Assembly (NCBI GenBank): GCA_008921705.1
Contig: VFFE01007041.1
Coordinates: 154,948-218,947 of the forward strand
DNA from: Burhinus oedicnemus
Taxonomy: Eukaryota; Chordata; Aves; Charadriiformes; Burhinidae
DNA: 64,000 bases
Reading direction: 5' to 3'
In this document: piece by piece, positions 1 through 9,896 of the stretch
Layout: each line of letters starts with the position of its first letter
How positions within the stretch are numbered: position 1 is the stretch's first letter
The notes under the pieces: model-generated
What the model saw: only the letters and a program-made list of their open reading frames with translations
What the model was told of the DNA's origin: nothing
Databases searched by the model: none
Position numbers and translations under genes: made by a program

Positions 1-1378
1 AGGCCAATGTCACTCCAGTCTTCAAAAAGGGCAAGAAGGACCCAGGAAACTACAGGCCAGTCAGCCACACCTCCATCACTTGAAAGGTAATGGAACAGCT
101 CATTCTGGATGTTATCTTTAAGTATGTGGAGGAAAAGAAGGTTATTGGGAGTGGTCAACATGGATTCACCAAGGAGAAATCATACTTGACCAATAGTGTT
201 CTATGATGGCATGACTGACTGGGTATATGAAGGGAGAGCAGTGGATGTTGTCTACCTCGACTTCAGCAAGGCTTTTGACACTAGGTAGTCATAGGTAAGC
301 TTAGGAAGGGTGGGTTAGATGAGTGGACAGTGAGGTGGATGGAGAACTGGCTGAATCGCAGAGATCAGAGGGCTGTGATCAGCAGTGCAGAGTCTGCTTG
401 AAGGCCTGTAGCTAGCGGTGTTCCCCAGGGGTCAGTACTGGGTCCAGTCTTGTTCAATATATTCATCAATGACCTGGATGAGGGGACAGAGTGCACCCTC
501 AGCAAGTTTGCTGATGATACAAAACTGGGAGGGGTGGCTGACACACCAGATGGCTGTGCTGCCATTCAGTGAGACCTGGACAGGCAGGGTGGAGAGGAAG
601 CTAATGAAATTCAACAAGAGCAAGTGTAGGGTCCTGCACTTGGGGAAGAATAACCCCATGCACCAGTACAGGTTAGGGGTTGACCTGCTGGAAAGCACAT
701 CTGCAGAGAGGGACCTGGGAGTCCTAGTAGACAACAAGTTGACCATGAGCCAGCAGTGTGCTCTTGTGGCCAAAAAGGTCAATGGAATCCTGGGGTGCAT
801 TAAAAAAAACATGGCCAGCAGGTCAAGAGAGATTATCCTCCTCCTTTACTGTGCCCTGGTGAGCCCACATCTGGAGTACTGTGTCCAGTTCTTGGCTCCC
901 CAGTTCAAGAAAGACAAGGAACTACTGGAGAGAGTCCAGTGGAGAGCTATGAAGATGATCAAGGGAATGGAGCACCTTTCTTATGAGGAAAGGCTGAGAG
1001 AACTGGGTTTGTTTAGCCTGGAGAAGAGAAGACTGAGAGGGGATCTCATCAATGCTTACAGATATGTAGGGCAGGTGTCAAGAGGATGGGGCCAGACTCT
1101 TTTCAGTGGTGCCCAGTGACAGGACAAGGGGCAATGGGCACAAACTGGAACACAGGAAATTCCATCTCAACATGAGGAAAAACTTCTTTACTTTGAGGAT
1201 GACAGAACACTGGAACAGGCTGCCCAGATAGGTTGTGAAGTCTCCTTCTCTGGAGATATTCAAAACCCATGTGGATGTGTTCCTGTGCAACCTGCTCTAG
1301 GTGAACCTGCTTTGGCAGGGATGTTGGACTAGATGATCTCCGAAGGTCCCTTCCAACCCCTACCATTCTGTGATTCTG
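1..1378 (+). mobile_element. CR1 LINE fragment, RT domain to 3' end (5' cut by window edge)
   Basis: This is a non-LTR retrotransposon of the CR1 family. It enters the window inside the RT domain, where translation gives TPVFKKGKKDPGNYRPVS. It continues through the palm motifs [10 protein letters not shown] (from 417) and FADDT (507-521), through the thumb and C-terminal region, and into the 3' UTR. The 3' end is the CR1-type tail around 1360-1378 (attctgtgattctgta). Stops and frameshifts are scattered through it, for example a stop in the PGNYRPVS region and a lost frame around 270-300. The 3' UTR resembles the copies at 5150-6556 and 32,511-32,895, so I place them in one subgroup. It is a dead copy. 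Orientation and family are clear; subfamily is not determined. Confidence 0.93.
417..1119 (+). pseudogene. CR1 ORF2 reverse transcriptase remnant
   Basis: This is the C-terminal half of the CR1 RT. Motifs [21 protein letters not shown] and [11 protein letters not shown] are read in the frame starting at 417. From about 600 the homologous frame is +1 relative to that, giving [14 protein letters not shown], then [21 protein letters not shown], then [19 protein letters not shown]. The switch coincides with a small deletion near 575-600, where the copy at 5150-6556 reads about ten extra bases. The late frame stops at 1119, well before the usual terminus ending CNLL seen in the sister copies. In the family this domain copies the element RNA at the nicked target. 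Here it cannot be made whole. Confidence 0.88.
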
Positions 1379-1716
1379 TAAAGAAGAAAGGTGTATGTAG
1401 AGTTCTGAATCTGTCTATGGACGAGTGTTGCATTCACATCCTGAACCTATCAATGCCACTTCAACACCAAATCAACAAGATGAAGAAAATAGCCAGAGCT
1501 TCAGAAGTGATCGTTGCTGGATTAGGAACGAACTGGTTGGGGAAAGTTTTTTACATATTTGGATTTTCTCTTTCTGGGTGACTAAGCAGCCTCCTTCAAT
1601 CTTTGATAATGGTTGTATTATGATAAGTGGTATTAAGTGCATGATAGTAAAATCTATGTTGGTTGTGAAATATTCTCACTTAGAAACTGTTCATGTAATT
1701 GATATCCCAATATAGC
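1379..1716. other. unannotated spacer between CR1 and LTR
   Basis: AT-rich sequence between the CR1 3' tail and the LTR. The open frames across 1333-1715 begin in the CR1 tail and resemble no protein I know. Nothing else is supported here. Confidence 0.5.
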
Positions 1717-2410
1717 TGTAAAACAACTGAGAAATTATGATCCACAGTGAGCATTAAGACTCACCGAGACTGTGCTCCCTTTTAACTTTCAAGGCAAGAG
1801 GTGACTGTACCACCACTCCAAGGAAACCAGTCAAATCATGACTGTGGTCACAGGGTGGATTGTGTGGCAGATGCACACACCCTGACAAAGACCTGAAAAA
1901 GACCCAACAAAAGCCTGCAAAAACTTTCCATCACAGCTCTTGTCACACTCACACGGTGGTGGTCAGCACTTATGCATTTTAGTCAAAAGGTGAGGAAGTT
2001 GGAGTCCTCAGCCAGTGCGGGGTGGGCTACATGGCCATATTTGACCACAGATCAGATTCAATTAGGATATAAACGGAGCCCCCCTGGAGAGCCATTTTGA
2101 GCTGGTTCTCCTCAGAGCAGTGGGACACCGCCTAAGGAAACTCTTCGAGGTTTAGAACTCTCCCTTACTAGGTGAGTGATTGCTCATTTTGGGTCATCAG
2201 CCATAAACCTTAAGCATTTGTAAGTTAGTTGCATAGTATTAACTCCCAAACAACATTCTGAACCTGTGGATTGTTAATGTTTGTTGGTTTCTCAAAGCCA
2301 TTTTGGTTAGACTAAAACTTAGCCTGATTTTATTACCATCTTGTAAAAATAAGTCCTGGTTTTAGTTTGTTAGTTGGGCTGACTTGGTTTAGTGAGGTTC
2401 CATGACAACA
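1717..2410 (+). mobile_element. Solo LTR of an endogenous retrovirus, ERVL-like
   Basis: The layout is that of a retroviral LTR: a CA-rich U3, a TATA box (gatataaac, 2066-2074), then about 270 bases to a polyadenylation-like cttgtaaaaataag (2341-2354), and an end at ...catgacaaca (2401-2410). From memory it resembles avian ERVL LTRs; no search was run. Boundaries are uncertain. Starting at the TG of 1717 does not give a matching target duplication, while the octamer ctgtaaaa occurs at both 1716-1723 and 2411-2418. No retroviral coding region follows, so I read it as a solo LTR. Confidence 0.6.
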
Positions 2411-3429
2411 CTGTAAAAAGAAACTTGTAGACCAGAATATGGGCAACCACAATATAAAGATTGTGTGTAGGGAAAAGTGTATTTTTTTAACAGTACCAGA
2501 ATTTCTGAAGCTACATACTGTTGTCCCATATCTTTTTCTTCTGAATGTTGTCTTCACTTTGATTGCCTTTTTTGAATACTTTCCTTTCCAGCAAACACTG
2601 ATTTTTCTGGTGTCAGTCAGAAATGTTGTAGCGGTCACAGAGCTCAAGGTGGAAAACAATCTTTGAGCCTGCAACTGTATTTGAAGTGCATATAATTTGC
2701 AATAATGCACATATTGCTCTATACAAAGTATGTCCAAAAGGATTACCTCACATACATCTACAGTGATTCACTTGGGAGAGAGCAGGGAAAACAAGGCAAC
2801 AGGTGAAAGGTAGACGTGTACCTTCTACTGTAGTTCCGTATTCTAGGATGAAGGGTAGAAAACAAGGAAGCTAAAACCAAAGCAGATTTTTTTTTTTTTT
2901 TTAAGCAGTGTTAAACTGGGTAGAGATTATTTCTGAGAGCTCATAATTGCTAGATACTCACCAAGCTCCACAAACTGCAAGGAAACCTTATAAAAATTAA
3001 ATGACTCAAAGTGCTTTGGTGAATTCTGAGTTAAGAATTTGAAGACAGTAAGGCTATAAAGCTTCATTCAGAGGCTTTAAAAGAAAAGAGTGCTATCACA
3101 GATTTTATTGATGCAGTTTGCAAGTGGCACCAGCAAGTTACTCTTTTTATCAGAGGGCATTTAAAAATGCATGTCCTTCTGAGACTGCAGATAATTATTT
3201 TTACTATCCTGTCACACGGAAAATCTGCTCAACTCCTGTGGTTTAGATGAAATCAGGATTGAAGCAGTTTATTGATTTATAATGACATGTAACTAACTGG
3301 CAATCCATGAACTGTATATTCAGAATCAACATCCTTTACACAACAGATAAATCACAATTGTAGATAAATTAGGAGATGTTAATAAACACCTACAAATTTA
3401 TAAACACCCTTGTAGAGCTAATCCTATGA
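2411..3429. other. AT-rich non-coding sequence, nothing recognised
   Basis: There is a 16-base T run at 2887-2902. The open frames at 2333-2737 (minus) and 2439-2666 (plus) overlap each other and have no recognisable domain. No RNA gene or repeat could be supported. Confidence 0.5.
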
Positions 3430-3720
3430 AGGTCTAGCACCAGCACACACACAAACACACATACTCTCCCTTCCCCACTTTTGTGTGCCCCTCTGCCACT
3501 CTTGATGCACCTGATGGTGAGGAGGCATCTTGGGAGGCATCCCTGTGCCTTGAGCATCTGGGGGTCCCTGCATGCTGCCTCTGCACTGCCAGTCCACTGC
3601 CCGGTGCAGGCTGCTCCTGGTGCCTCACAGGGGGGCTGAGTTGCCTGGCTTGGGCAGAGGTCTGGGGTGCCCTGGGAACACCATCAGCAAGGACAGACCC
3701 CCCGTGACAGGTGCTGCTCC
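3430..3720. other. GC-rich patch of unknown origin
   Basis: The base composition rises abruptly relative to both sides. It begins with a CA-rich stretch (3439-3462) and continues with C- and G-rich sequence up to about 3720. Overlapping open frames exist on both strands (for example 3483-3707 plus and 3434-3628 minus), as expected by chance in GC-rich DNA; none resembles a known protein. It could be an old retroelement piece or a small GC-rich regulatory patch. Confidence 0.4.
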
Positions 3721-4791
3721 CTCTCCACTGTCTCTCTTTATGTCACAAATGTCCGTGTTTCCTTCATACTTCTTTTGAGACTGACATCTTCGGAAGTGTC
3801 TGTCATTTCCTGGTTGCTGTCTAATCCTGCTGATGGTCATCTTCCTCTCTACCACATTCGTTTCAGGCACAAACCCTCTCAGACAGTTTTGTGTGTCCCA
3901 TGCATGCACGCCCCCCTAGTTACACTCGCATACATGACATCTGCTGTTACGTGGATCATTTGACGATGGTGTGGTACGTGAGTGTCTCCACAACAGCCTT
4001 TTTTCTTCATGTGAATATATCCTCTCACAGTTAGGGGAGGTTTGATGAGGGCCAGCAGAACTTAAGTAACAGTTACACTTTGCTTGAAAATGCTTGCATA
4101 CAAAGTAAAAATAAAACAATGTTTTACAGGAAAAGGAACTAACAAGAATTGTCCATCTCCTAAACGGGTATCGAGTAGGTTTTCTTTCATGTATATTCAT
4201 GTACTGTTTTTCCCTCATCCCCGTTTCCTTGCTTGTTCATCTGTGTAAGTGAGAATTACCCTGAGGGGCCTATTCTCTAGTTTCCTTTAGTTGTTGCCAT
4301 GACATCTGTGCAGTATATTTTTTCTTTGTAATTATGTTTTTGCTTTCCTGTATGTTCAGCCATCGGATAGTAAAAGGAGAGATACAAAAGCTACTACTGC
4401 AGTCACATTCTTTTCAAAGGACTGTGTTCATTACAAGAGAGTAATGAAGTGACTGACAATAGACTCTGGGTGTGTTTATATTGTCAATCTGGTCACTCTG
4501 TGTTTCACCCTAGAGCTCTGGTCCCTAAGCCCTTTGCACTGGGTTTGTGCTAGTTTATTCCTGTAGATTCATATTTAGTAAAACTAAAAAACTTTCTTCA
4601 GGAGAAAATCAAAATGCAGTTATGAAAATTATTTCCTCCCTACAAACAATATGGACAGTGAAAGAGCTAGTTTCACAATTCCCACCCAATCTTCCAAACT
4701 ATTTCACTTCCAACAGTATAAGGCATCAGAGGGCACTTCCCTTCTTTCATACAACTCCTCCACGAACACACTTCACACGTTGTATCTGTGA
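3721..4791. other. Non-coding sequence, nothing recognised
   Basis: Mixed-composition sequence leading up to the LTR insertion at 4797. No repeat family, RNA gene or credible coding frame was recognised. Confidence 0.45.
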
Positions 4792-4796
4792 ATGTG
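4792..4796. repeat. 5-bp target-site duplication, left (atgtg)
   Basis: atgtg sits immediately before the TGTTACG end of the LTR. The same five bases follow the CTACA end at 6735-6739. A 5-bp duplication is typical of ERVL and possible for class I integrations. Confidence 0.65.
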
Positions 4797-5149
4797 TGTT
4801 ACGTCCCGGTCTGATCAAGGATCCGGGGGGCGTTCGTAGTAATTCCAAGTGTGAGATTAAGACACAAATGAGGTCAAATGACGTTCACTAGGGCTTTATT
4901 GTTATTTCCCAGCAATAGTCCCTGAGATGAGCGATAAAGGCAGAAGTAGAGCAAAGGTAGAAAGGAGAAGCAGTATTATGGAGCACAGCAAGAGTATAGT
5001 CACCACCACAGGTCTGCGGCGTCCCCAACGGTCCTCTGGAGTCAGTGGCGTCCCGTTGATCCGTGGTTCTCAAGTCATGACGGTGGTGAGGGTCCCAACT
5101 GGGATAAGGCAAAGCACTAGTTTATAGTCTGCTGACTTGCAGTTCGGCC
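4797..5149 (-). mobile_element. Solo ERV LTR, minus strand, 3' part (TATA-R-U5)
   Basis: Read on the minus strand this holds a TATA box (ctataaa, plus coordinates 5121-5127), a transcribed stretch, a polyadenylation signal (aataaa, 4895-4900) and a U5 ending in ACGTAACA at 4797. The U3 continues at 6557-6734 after an intervening CR1. Together the two parts make an LTR of roughly 530 bp with TG...CA ends and matching atgtg target duplications. No gag, pol or env sequence adjoins it. The CR1 lies only about 25 bases upstream of the TATA box, separating the U3 from the promoter core. Confidence 0.78.
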
Positions 5150-6556
5150 CATCAGTGCTATGGTCACCTTTGCTCAACAAAACATCGTTTGACCCGGGAA
5201 ACTACAAGCCAGTCAGCCTCACCTCCATCCCTGGAAAGATGATGGAACTGCTCATTCTGTGCGTCATCTCAAAGCATCTGGAAGAAAAGAAGGTTACCAG
5301 AAGTAGCCAACATGGATCCACCAAGGGGAAGTCATGTCTGACTAATATGGTAGCCTTCTACGATGGCATGACTGGACAGATAGATGAGGGGAGGGCAGTG
5401 GATGTTGTCTACCCTGACTTCAGCAAGGCTTTTGACCCTGTCTCCCACAGCATCCTCGTAGGCAAGCTTAGGAAGTGTGGGTTGGATGAATGGGACAGTG
5501 GGGTGGATTAAAATCTGGCAGGCAGATAGAGCTCAGAAGGTTGTGATCAGTGGCACAGAGTCCAGTTGGAGGTCTGTGACAAGTGGTGTTCCCCAGGGGT
5601 CAGTACTGGGTCCAGTCCTGTTCAACATATTCATCAATGACCTGGATGAAAGGGTAGAGTGTACCATCAGCAAGTTTGCTGATGACACAAAACCGGGAGG
5701 GGTGGCTGACACACCGGAAGGCTGTGCTGCCATTCAGCATGACCTGGACAGGCTGGAGAGTTGGGCAGAGAGAAACCTCGTGAAGTTCAACAAAGGCAAG
5801 TGTAGGGTCCTGCACCTGGGGAAGAGTAACCCTGTGCACCAATACAGGTTAGGGTTTGACCTGCTGGAAAGCAGCTCTGTGGAAAGGGACGTGGGAGTCC
5901 TGGTGGACAAGAGGATGACCATGAGGCAGCAATGGGCCCTTGTGGCCAAGAAAGCCAATGGCATCCTGGGATGCATCAAGAGGTGTGTGGCAAGCAGGTC
6001 GCGGGAGGTTATCCTCCCCCTCTACTCTGCCCTGGTGAGGCCACACCTGGAGTCCCGTGTCCAGTTCTGGGCTCCCCAGTTCAAGAAGGACAGGAAACTG
6101 CTGGAGAGGGTACAGCAGAGGGCTACAAAGATGATTAGGGGGCTGGAGCATGTTTCTTATGAGGAAAGGCTGAGGAACTTGGGTCTTTTGAGTCTGGAGA
6201 AGAGAAGGCTGAGGGGGGATCTCATCAATGCCTATAAATACTTCAAGGGAGGGTGCTGGGAGAATGGCATCAGTCTTTTTGCAGTGGTGCCCAGTGATAG
6301 GACAAGAGGTAATGGGCTCAAACTTGACCATAGGAAGTTCCATCTAACCATGAGGAGGAACTTCTTGACTTTGAGGGTGGCAGAGCACTGGAACAGGCTG
6401 CCCAGAGAGGTGGTGGAGTCTCTGACACTGGAGACATTCAAAAGCCACCTGGATGCCATCCTGTGCAACCTGCTCTAGGTGACCCTGCTCTGGCAGGGTG
6501 GTTGGGCTAGATGATCTCCATAGGTCCCTTCCAGTCCCTGTGATTCTATGGTTCTG
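5150..6556 (+). mobile_element. CR1 LINE, 5'-truncated, best-preserved copy
   Basis: This copy begins within the RT domain (DPGNYKPVSLTS-like, about 5190; weaker similarity back to about 5150) and runs to a complete 3' UTR ending in tgattctatggttctg near 6556. It is inserted in the U3 of a minus-strand LTR. No obvious target duplication is visible, which is usual for CR1. Over its last 380 bases it is very close to the copy at 32,511-32,895, including about 100 bases around 6320-6415 with no difference seen, so the two probably come from the same recent subfamily. Confidence 0.94.
5190..6478 (+). pseudogene. CR1 ORF2 reverse transcriptase, one frameshift from open
   Basis: Two long frames cover the RT. 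The first (5137-5511) carries PGNYKPVSLTSIPGKMMELL, SQHGSTKGKSCLTNMVAFYD and [20 protein letters not shown]. The second (5477-6478, 333 aa) carries [20 protein letters not shown], the catalytic FADD (5675-5686), the thumb, and a C-terminus ending CNLL with a stop shared with the 32.5-kb copy. The break lies near 5485-5492, where this copy reads one G more than the copy at 1-1378. The endonuclease and everything 5' of the RT fingers are missing, so no autonomous product is possible. Confidence 0.9.
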
Positions 6557-6734
6557 TTTGACATGGTTGCCGAATAGGCTTTTCCTGCCTTTATCACTTG
6601 GGCAGCACTTGGCATTGCACAGTCATGAGAAACAGGGTCTGGTTGGTCTGATAACCAAGCGTGTACCCACTTTGTTATCACGTATGGCAGCAGGCAAACT
6701 TTGAGACATCTTGTTTTTCTGTCGGTCTCCTACA
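6557..6734 (-). mobile_element. Solo ERV LTR, minus strand, U3 part
   Basis: This is the continuation of the LTR at 4797-5149 on the far side of the CR1 insertion. On the minus strand it starts with TGTAGGAGACC at 6734. It is assigned to the same LTR because it completes the TG...CA frame and is followed by the matching atgtg. Confidence 0.7.
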
Positions 6735-6739
6735 ATGTG
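6735..6739. repeat. 5-bp target-site duplication, right (atgtg)
   Basis: Matches atgtg at 4792-4796 and marks the outer edge of the interrupted LTR. Confidence 0.65.
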
Positions 6740-7534
6740 CCTTTATGCATTCTGTAAAAACACTATTCCTGCAGTCTGCAGAGCATCCTACTTATTATTC
6801 AGCTAGCTGGTTGGTTTGTTGGCCTGTTATTAACATCTATAAAAATGTGATAATGACTGGAAGCCCAGAGATACGACTAGAACTCTGAGAAAAGAAGTTG
6901 GTTCACTTTTATGTTCTTGGATCACAGCTAGAAGCCAGTGACAAAAAAATGCTTATTTAACTTTCAAAAATCCCTAAGTGGGGCGTATGAAGGTTCACAA
7001 TTAAATGTGTTGTTCTGATGCATCTCAGCATACACTCACATATTTATCTGGTCTGTGCTGGCTTTAGAAGTTTGGGCACATGACTCAACATGTGGACACT
7101 TTGGCACATATCCTAAACATGCCTAAATTTGGCTGTTAAAATCTCACTCATTTTGTCTCAGAGTGTTTTTATAATTTTAACTAAGTTTTTTAGGGAGTAG
7201 GAAGCAATACTGGCCTTTGTTTTTGTGTGTGTTTTGTATAAAGAAATACTTGTATTTGTGTTTTAAGTAATATACCTCCTTTTCTCTGTAGGTATTCATA
7301 GGACCCTTTGCACACTTTTCTATCCCCTGGAGAGAAGTATGGGTCATCTTCTCAGGACAGACGGCCGAAGACTAAAAGCTGCCTGAAGGGCTCAAGTTTA
7401 AAGAAGTAAAAATCTGAAGAAGGTGTAGGAAGACAGCAGATACAAGAAAACTATAACTTACTTCAAGGAAAGTTGGTTCTTAGGTTTAAGAGTAGCCTTC
7501 CACTGTACGTACCTGACTCTGTGGTAAACTAATT
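6740..7534. other. AT-rich spacer, nothing recognised
   Basis: Unrecognised sequence between the interrupted LTR and the antisense CR1. A pyrimidine tract followed by tgtag at about 7276-7291 looks like a splice acceptor, but no partner donor or coding frame supports an exon. Confidence 0.45.
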
Positions 7535-8957
7535 AGACTCATAAAATTACTGAGGTCGGAAGGGACCTCTGGAGATCGTCTAGTCCAACTGCCCTGGTCA
7601 GAGAATGGTTAACTAGGGCAGGTTGCTCAGGTTGCTGGACACCCTCCATGTCCAGACTGGTTTTGACTAGCTCCAGGGATGGAGATTCCACTACCTCTCT
7701 GAGCAACCTGTTACAGGGTTTGACTAACCCTGTTGTGATTACCTTTTCTTTTAAATTTAAACAGAATTTCTTGTAGACCTATTTGTGCCTATTGCCTCTT
7801 GTTCTGTCACTGGATACCTCTGAGAAGAGTCTGATTTTGTCTTCTTTACTTCACTCCATCAGGCATTTACACACATTGGTTCGGTCCCCACCGATTCTTC
7901 TCTTTGCCAGGTTGAACAGTGCCAGTTGTCTCAGCCTCTCCACATATGACAGATGCTCCAATCTTTTTATTATCTTTGTTGTCCTTTGCTGGACTTGCTC
8001 CATGTCTGTCAAGTACTGGGGAACCCAGAATTGGACGCAGTACTACAAATGTGTTTCATCAGGGCTGAGTAGAGAGGAAGAATCACCTTCCTTGACCAGA
8101 TGGTACTCCTAGTGCCAAGGAAGATGGGCTCTTGCTCTTCTTTGCTGCAAAGGCCCATTTGTGACTCATGTTCAACTTGCTGGCCACTATAATCACGGGT
8201 CTTTCTCAAAGCTGCTTTCCAGTCAGCTCTCAACTTGTACTGGTGTATGGGTTTATGGGGCAGGACTTCACATTTGCAATTGTTACATTTCCTGGAGTTC
8301 TTCTTGACCTATTTCTCAAGCCTGTTGAGGTCCTTATGAAGGGCAGCACAATCATTTGGTCTATCAGATACTCCTATTTTTTTATCATCTGTAGATCTAC
8401 TGAAGGTGCACTCTGTCCCTTCATCCAGATCATTAATGAAGATGTTGAACAAATGCTTCCTTTCCTGCTCATTGTGATGGACTGTTCTTGAGATTGGAGA
8501 AGGTGATCCTTGGTAATGAATGAGCTCTCGTGGACCCCTCTTCTCTCAAGGACCCTCTCCCCTGGGATTCTTCCAAGTAGGTCCCTAAAAAGGCCAAAGT
8601 TTTCTCTCCTGAAGTCCAGGGTTGTGATTCTGCTATTTGCCTTATTTCCTCCTCTCAGGATCCTGAACTCTACCATTCCATGGTCACTTTAGCCAAAGCT
8701 TCCTCCAATCTTCACTTGCCTGACCAATTCTTTGTTTTTAAGAATCAGTTCCAGCAGACTGCCTCCTTTTGTCAACTCCTTAATCCCTTGTGTTAAAAAG
8801 TTGTCAACAATGTGCTCCACAAAAACCTTGCTTTGCTTACACCCTGCTGTGTTGGCCTTCCAGCAGATACTGGGATCATCACCCATAAGGACCAGGACCT
8901 GTGAACATGAGGCCTCTGCCAGTTGTACAAAGAAGGCCAGATCTACCTTTTCTTCTT
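7535..8957 (-). mobile_element. Antisense CR1 LINE with internal deletion
   Basis: Read on the minus strand the order is: the C-terminal endonuclease region (QLAEASCSQVLVLMGDDPSICW, 8957 to about 8860; then the LVRQVKIGGSFG end near 8690), the following linker (FRRENFGLFRDLLG, about 8590), then at about 8490 a direct jump into the late RT (the IFINDLDE equivalent, FADD degenerated), then thumb and C-terminus to the 3' UTR. The 3' end at 7535 (complement of the common aatcatagaattac...) is intact. The missing middle, from linker to RT palm, would be on the order of a kilobase in a full element. Multiple stops are present. The copy probably continues beyond the LTR at 8958-9524. Confidence 0.88.
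8953..8957. repeat. 5-bp target-site duplication, left (ttctt)
   Basis: ttctt immediately precedes the TGTGCTGG start of the LTR and recurs at 9525-9529. Confidence 0.75.
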
Positions 8958-9524
8958 TGTGCTGGGGCTGGCTGGGATGGAGTTGATTTTCTTCATAGCA
9001 GCCTGTTGTGGTGCAATGTTTTGGATATGTGATCAAAACAGTGTTGATAACACACCATATTTCAGCTGTTGCTGAGCAGTGCTTACACACAGTCAAGGCC
9101 ATCTCTGATTCTCACGCTGCCCCACCACTGAGTAGGCTGGAGGTGCACACGAAGTGAGGAGGGGACATAACCAGGACAACTGACCCAAAATGACCAAAGG
9201 GATATTCCATGCCATATAGAGTAATCTTCAGCTATAAAAACCAGAAGGGAGGGGGATTTTGGGTAGGTAGCCATTACTCAGGGACTGGCTGGGCGTTGGT
9301 CTACTGTGGGAAGTGGTGAGTGATTGCCTTTGCACTTGTTTTGTTTGGTTTTCTCCTTTCTCTCCTCTTCCTCTTTCCTTCACTTATTAAACTATTTTTA
9401 TCTTGAGCCACAAGTTTTGGGATCTTTTGCTCTTCCTATTCTCTCTCCTCATCCTGCTGGGAGGAAGGGGAGTTAGTGAGTGGCTGTGTAGGGCTTAGCT
9501 GCCAGGCAGGGTCAAACTACTACA
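8958..9524 (+). mobile_element. Solo ERV LTR (567 bp) with 5-bp TSD, inserted in a CR1
   Basis: It begins TGTGCTGG and ends CTACTACA, flanked by ttctt on both sides. A TATA box (ctataaaaac) lies at 9232-9241 and an attaaa polyadenylation signal at 9386-9391, with a pyrimidine-rich stretch just before it. From memory it closely resembles an LTR that is common in bird genomes; class III (ERVL) fits the 5-bp duplication, but that class assignment is inference. No retroviral coding sequence remains. It lies in the endonuclease part of the antisense CR1, so it is younger than that CR1. Confidence 0.88.
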
Positions 9525-9529
9525 TTCTT
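9525..9529. repeat. 5-bp target-site duplication, right (ttctt)
   Basis: Matches ttctt at 8953-8957. Confidence 0.75.
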
Positions 9530-9590
9530 GAATTAATTGGTGAAGGAAAATACACTTACAAAGGTTAATGGAACTGCAGAAACAAATCTA
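9530..9590 (-). mobile_element. Probable continuation of the antisense CR1 beyond the LTR
   Basis: Removing the LTR and one duplication copy, the minus strand reads a degenerate VYFPSP-IN-QEEKVDLAFF. This fits the CR1 endonuclease motif of the form VYYRPP-Q-E-VD, with one extra base. The match is short and decays upstream, so the end point is uncertain. Confidence 0.5.
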
Positions 9591-9605
9591 AATGTTCAAC
9601 TAATA

Positions 9606-9895
9606 TGTATGCGGAGAAGGGATTGAGTGTACTTGTTTATTGTCTAAGTATGGGAGGGTTTTATTTCTGTTAGCAGAACTTAGAATGGGCTTGGTTAGTA
9701 TTTCTGCTTTGTTTATCTGGGGCAAAAGTGTATAAAAGGGGTTTATCAACATCTAGATATGGTTCTTGTCATTCAGAGACCTCATTCTCTGACCATGAGG
9801 ACCCAGATGTTGTGTATCATGCTCTGTTACTGCTTGCTCATAACTAAAGGACTGCTAACACGCACTTAGCTCCCTCTCTGGAGCTGTTAATAACA
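9606..9895 (+). mobile_element. Putative ERVL-type 5' LTR
   Basis: The region starts with TGTATGCGG (9606) and has a TATA box (tgtataaaagg, about 9728-9738). It ends with gttaataaca at 9895, followed after one base by a possible primer-binding site. The layout and end sequence fit a 5' LTR of about 290 bp. No duplication is found at the right end, as expected if internal sequence follows. Family assignment rests on the primer-site match and recollection of avian LTRs only. Confidence 0.5.
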
Positions 9896-9896
9896 A

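Noticed and set aside
3483..3963. Several overlapping frames on both strands in and after the GC-rich patch
   Set aside because: Overlapping frames on opposite strands are explained by base composition; none has a recognisable domain.
7276..7480. Possible non-coding exon after a pyrimidine tract and tgtag
   Set aside because: No donor site or transcript evidence; acceptor-like sequences are frequent in T-rich DNA, for example also at 16,352-16,376 and 37,768-37,782.
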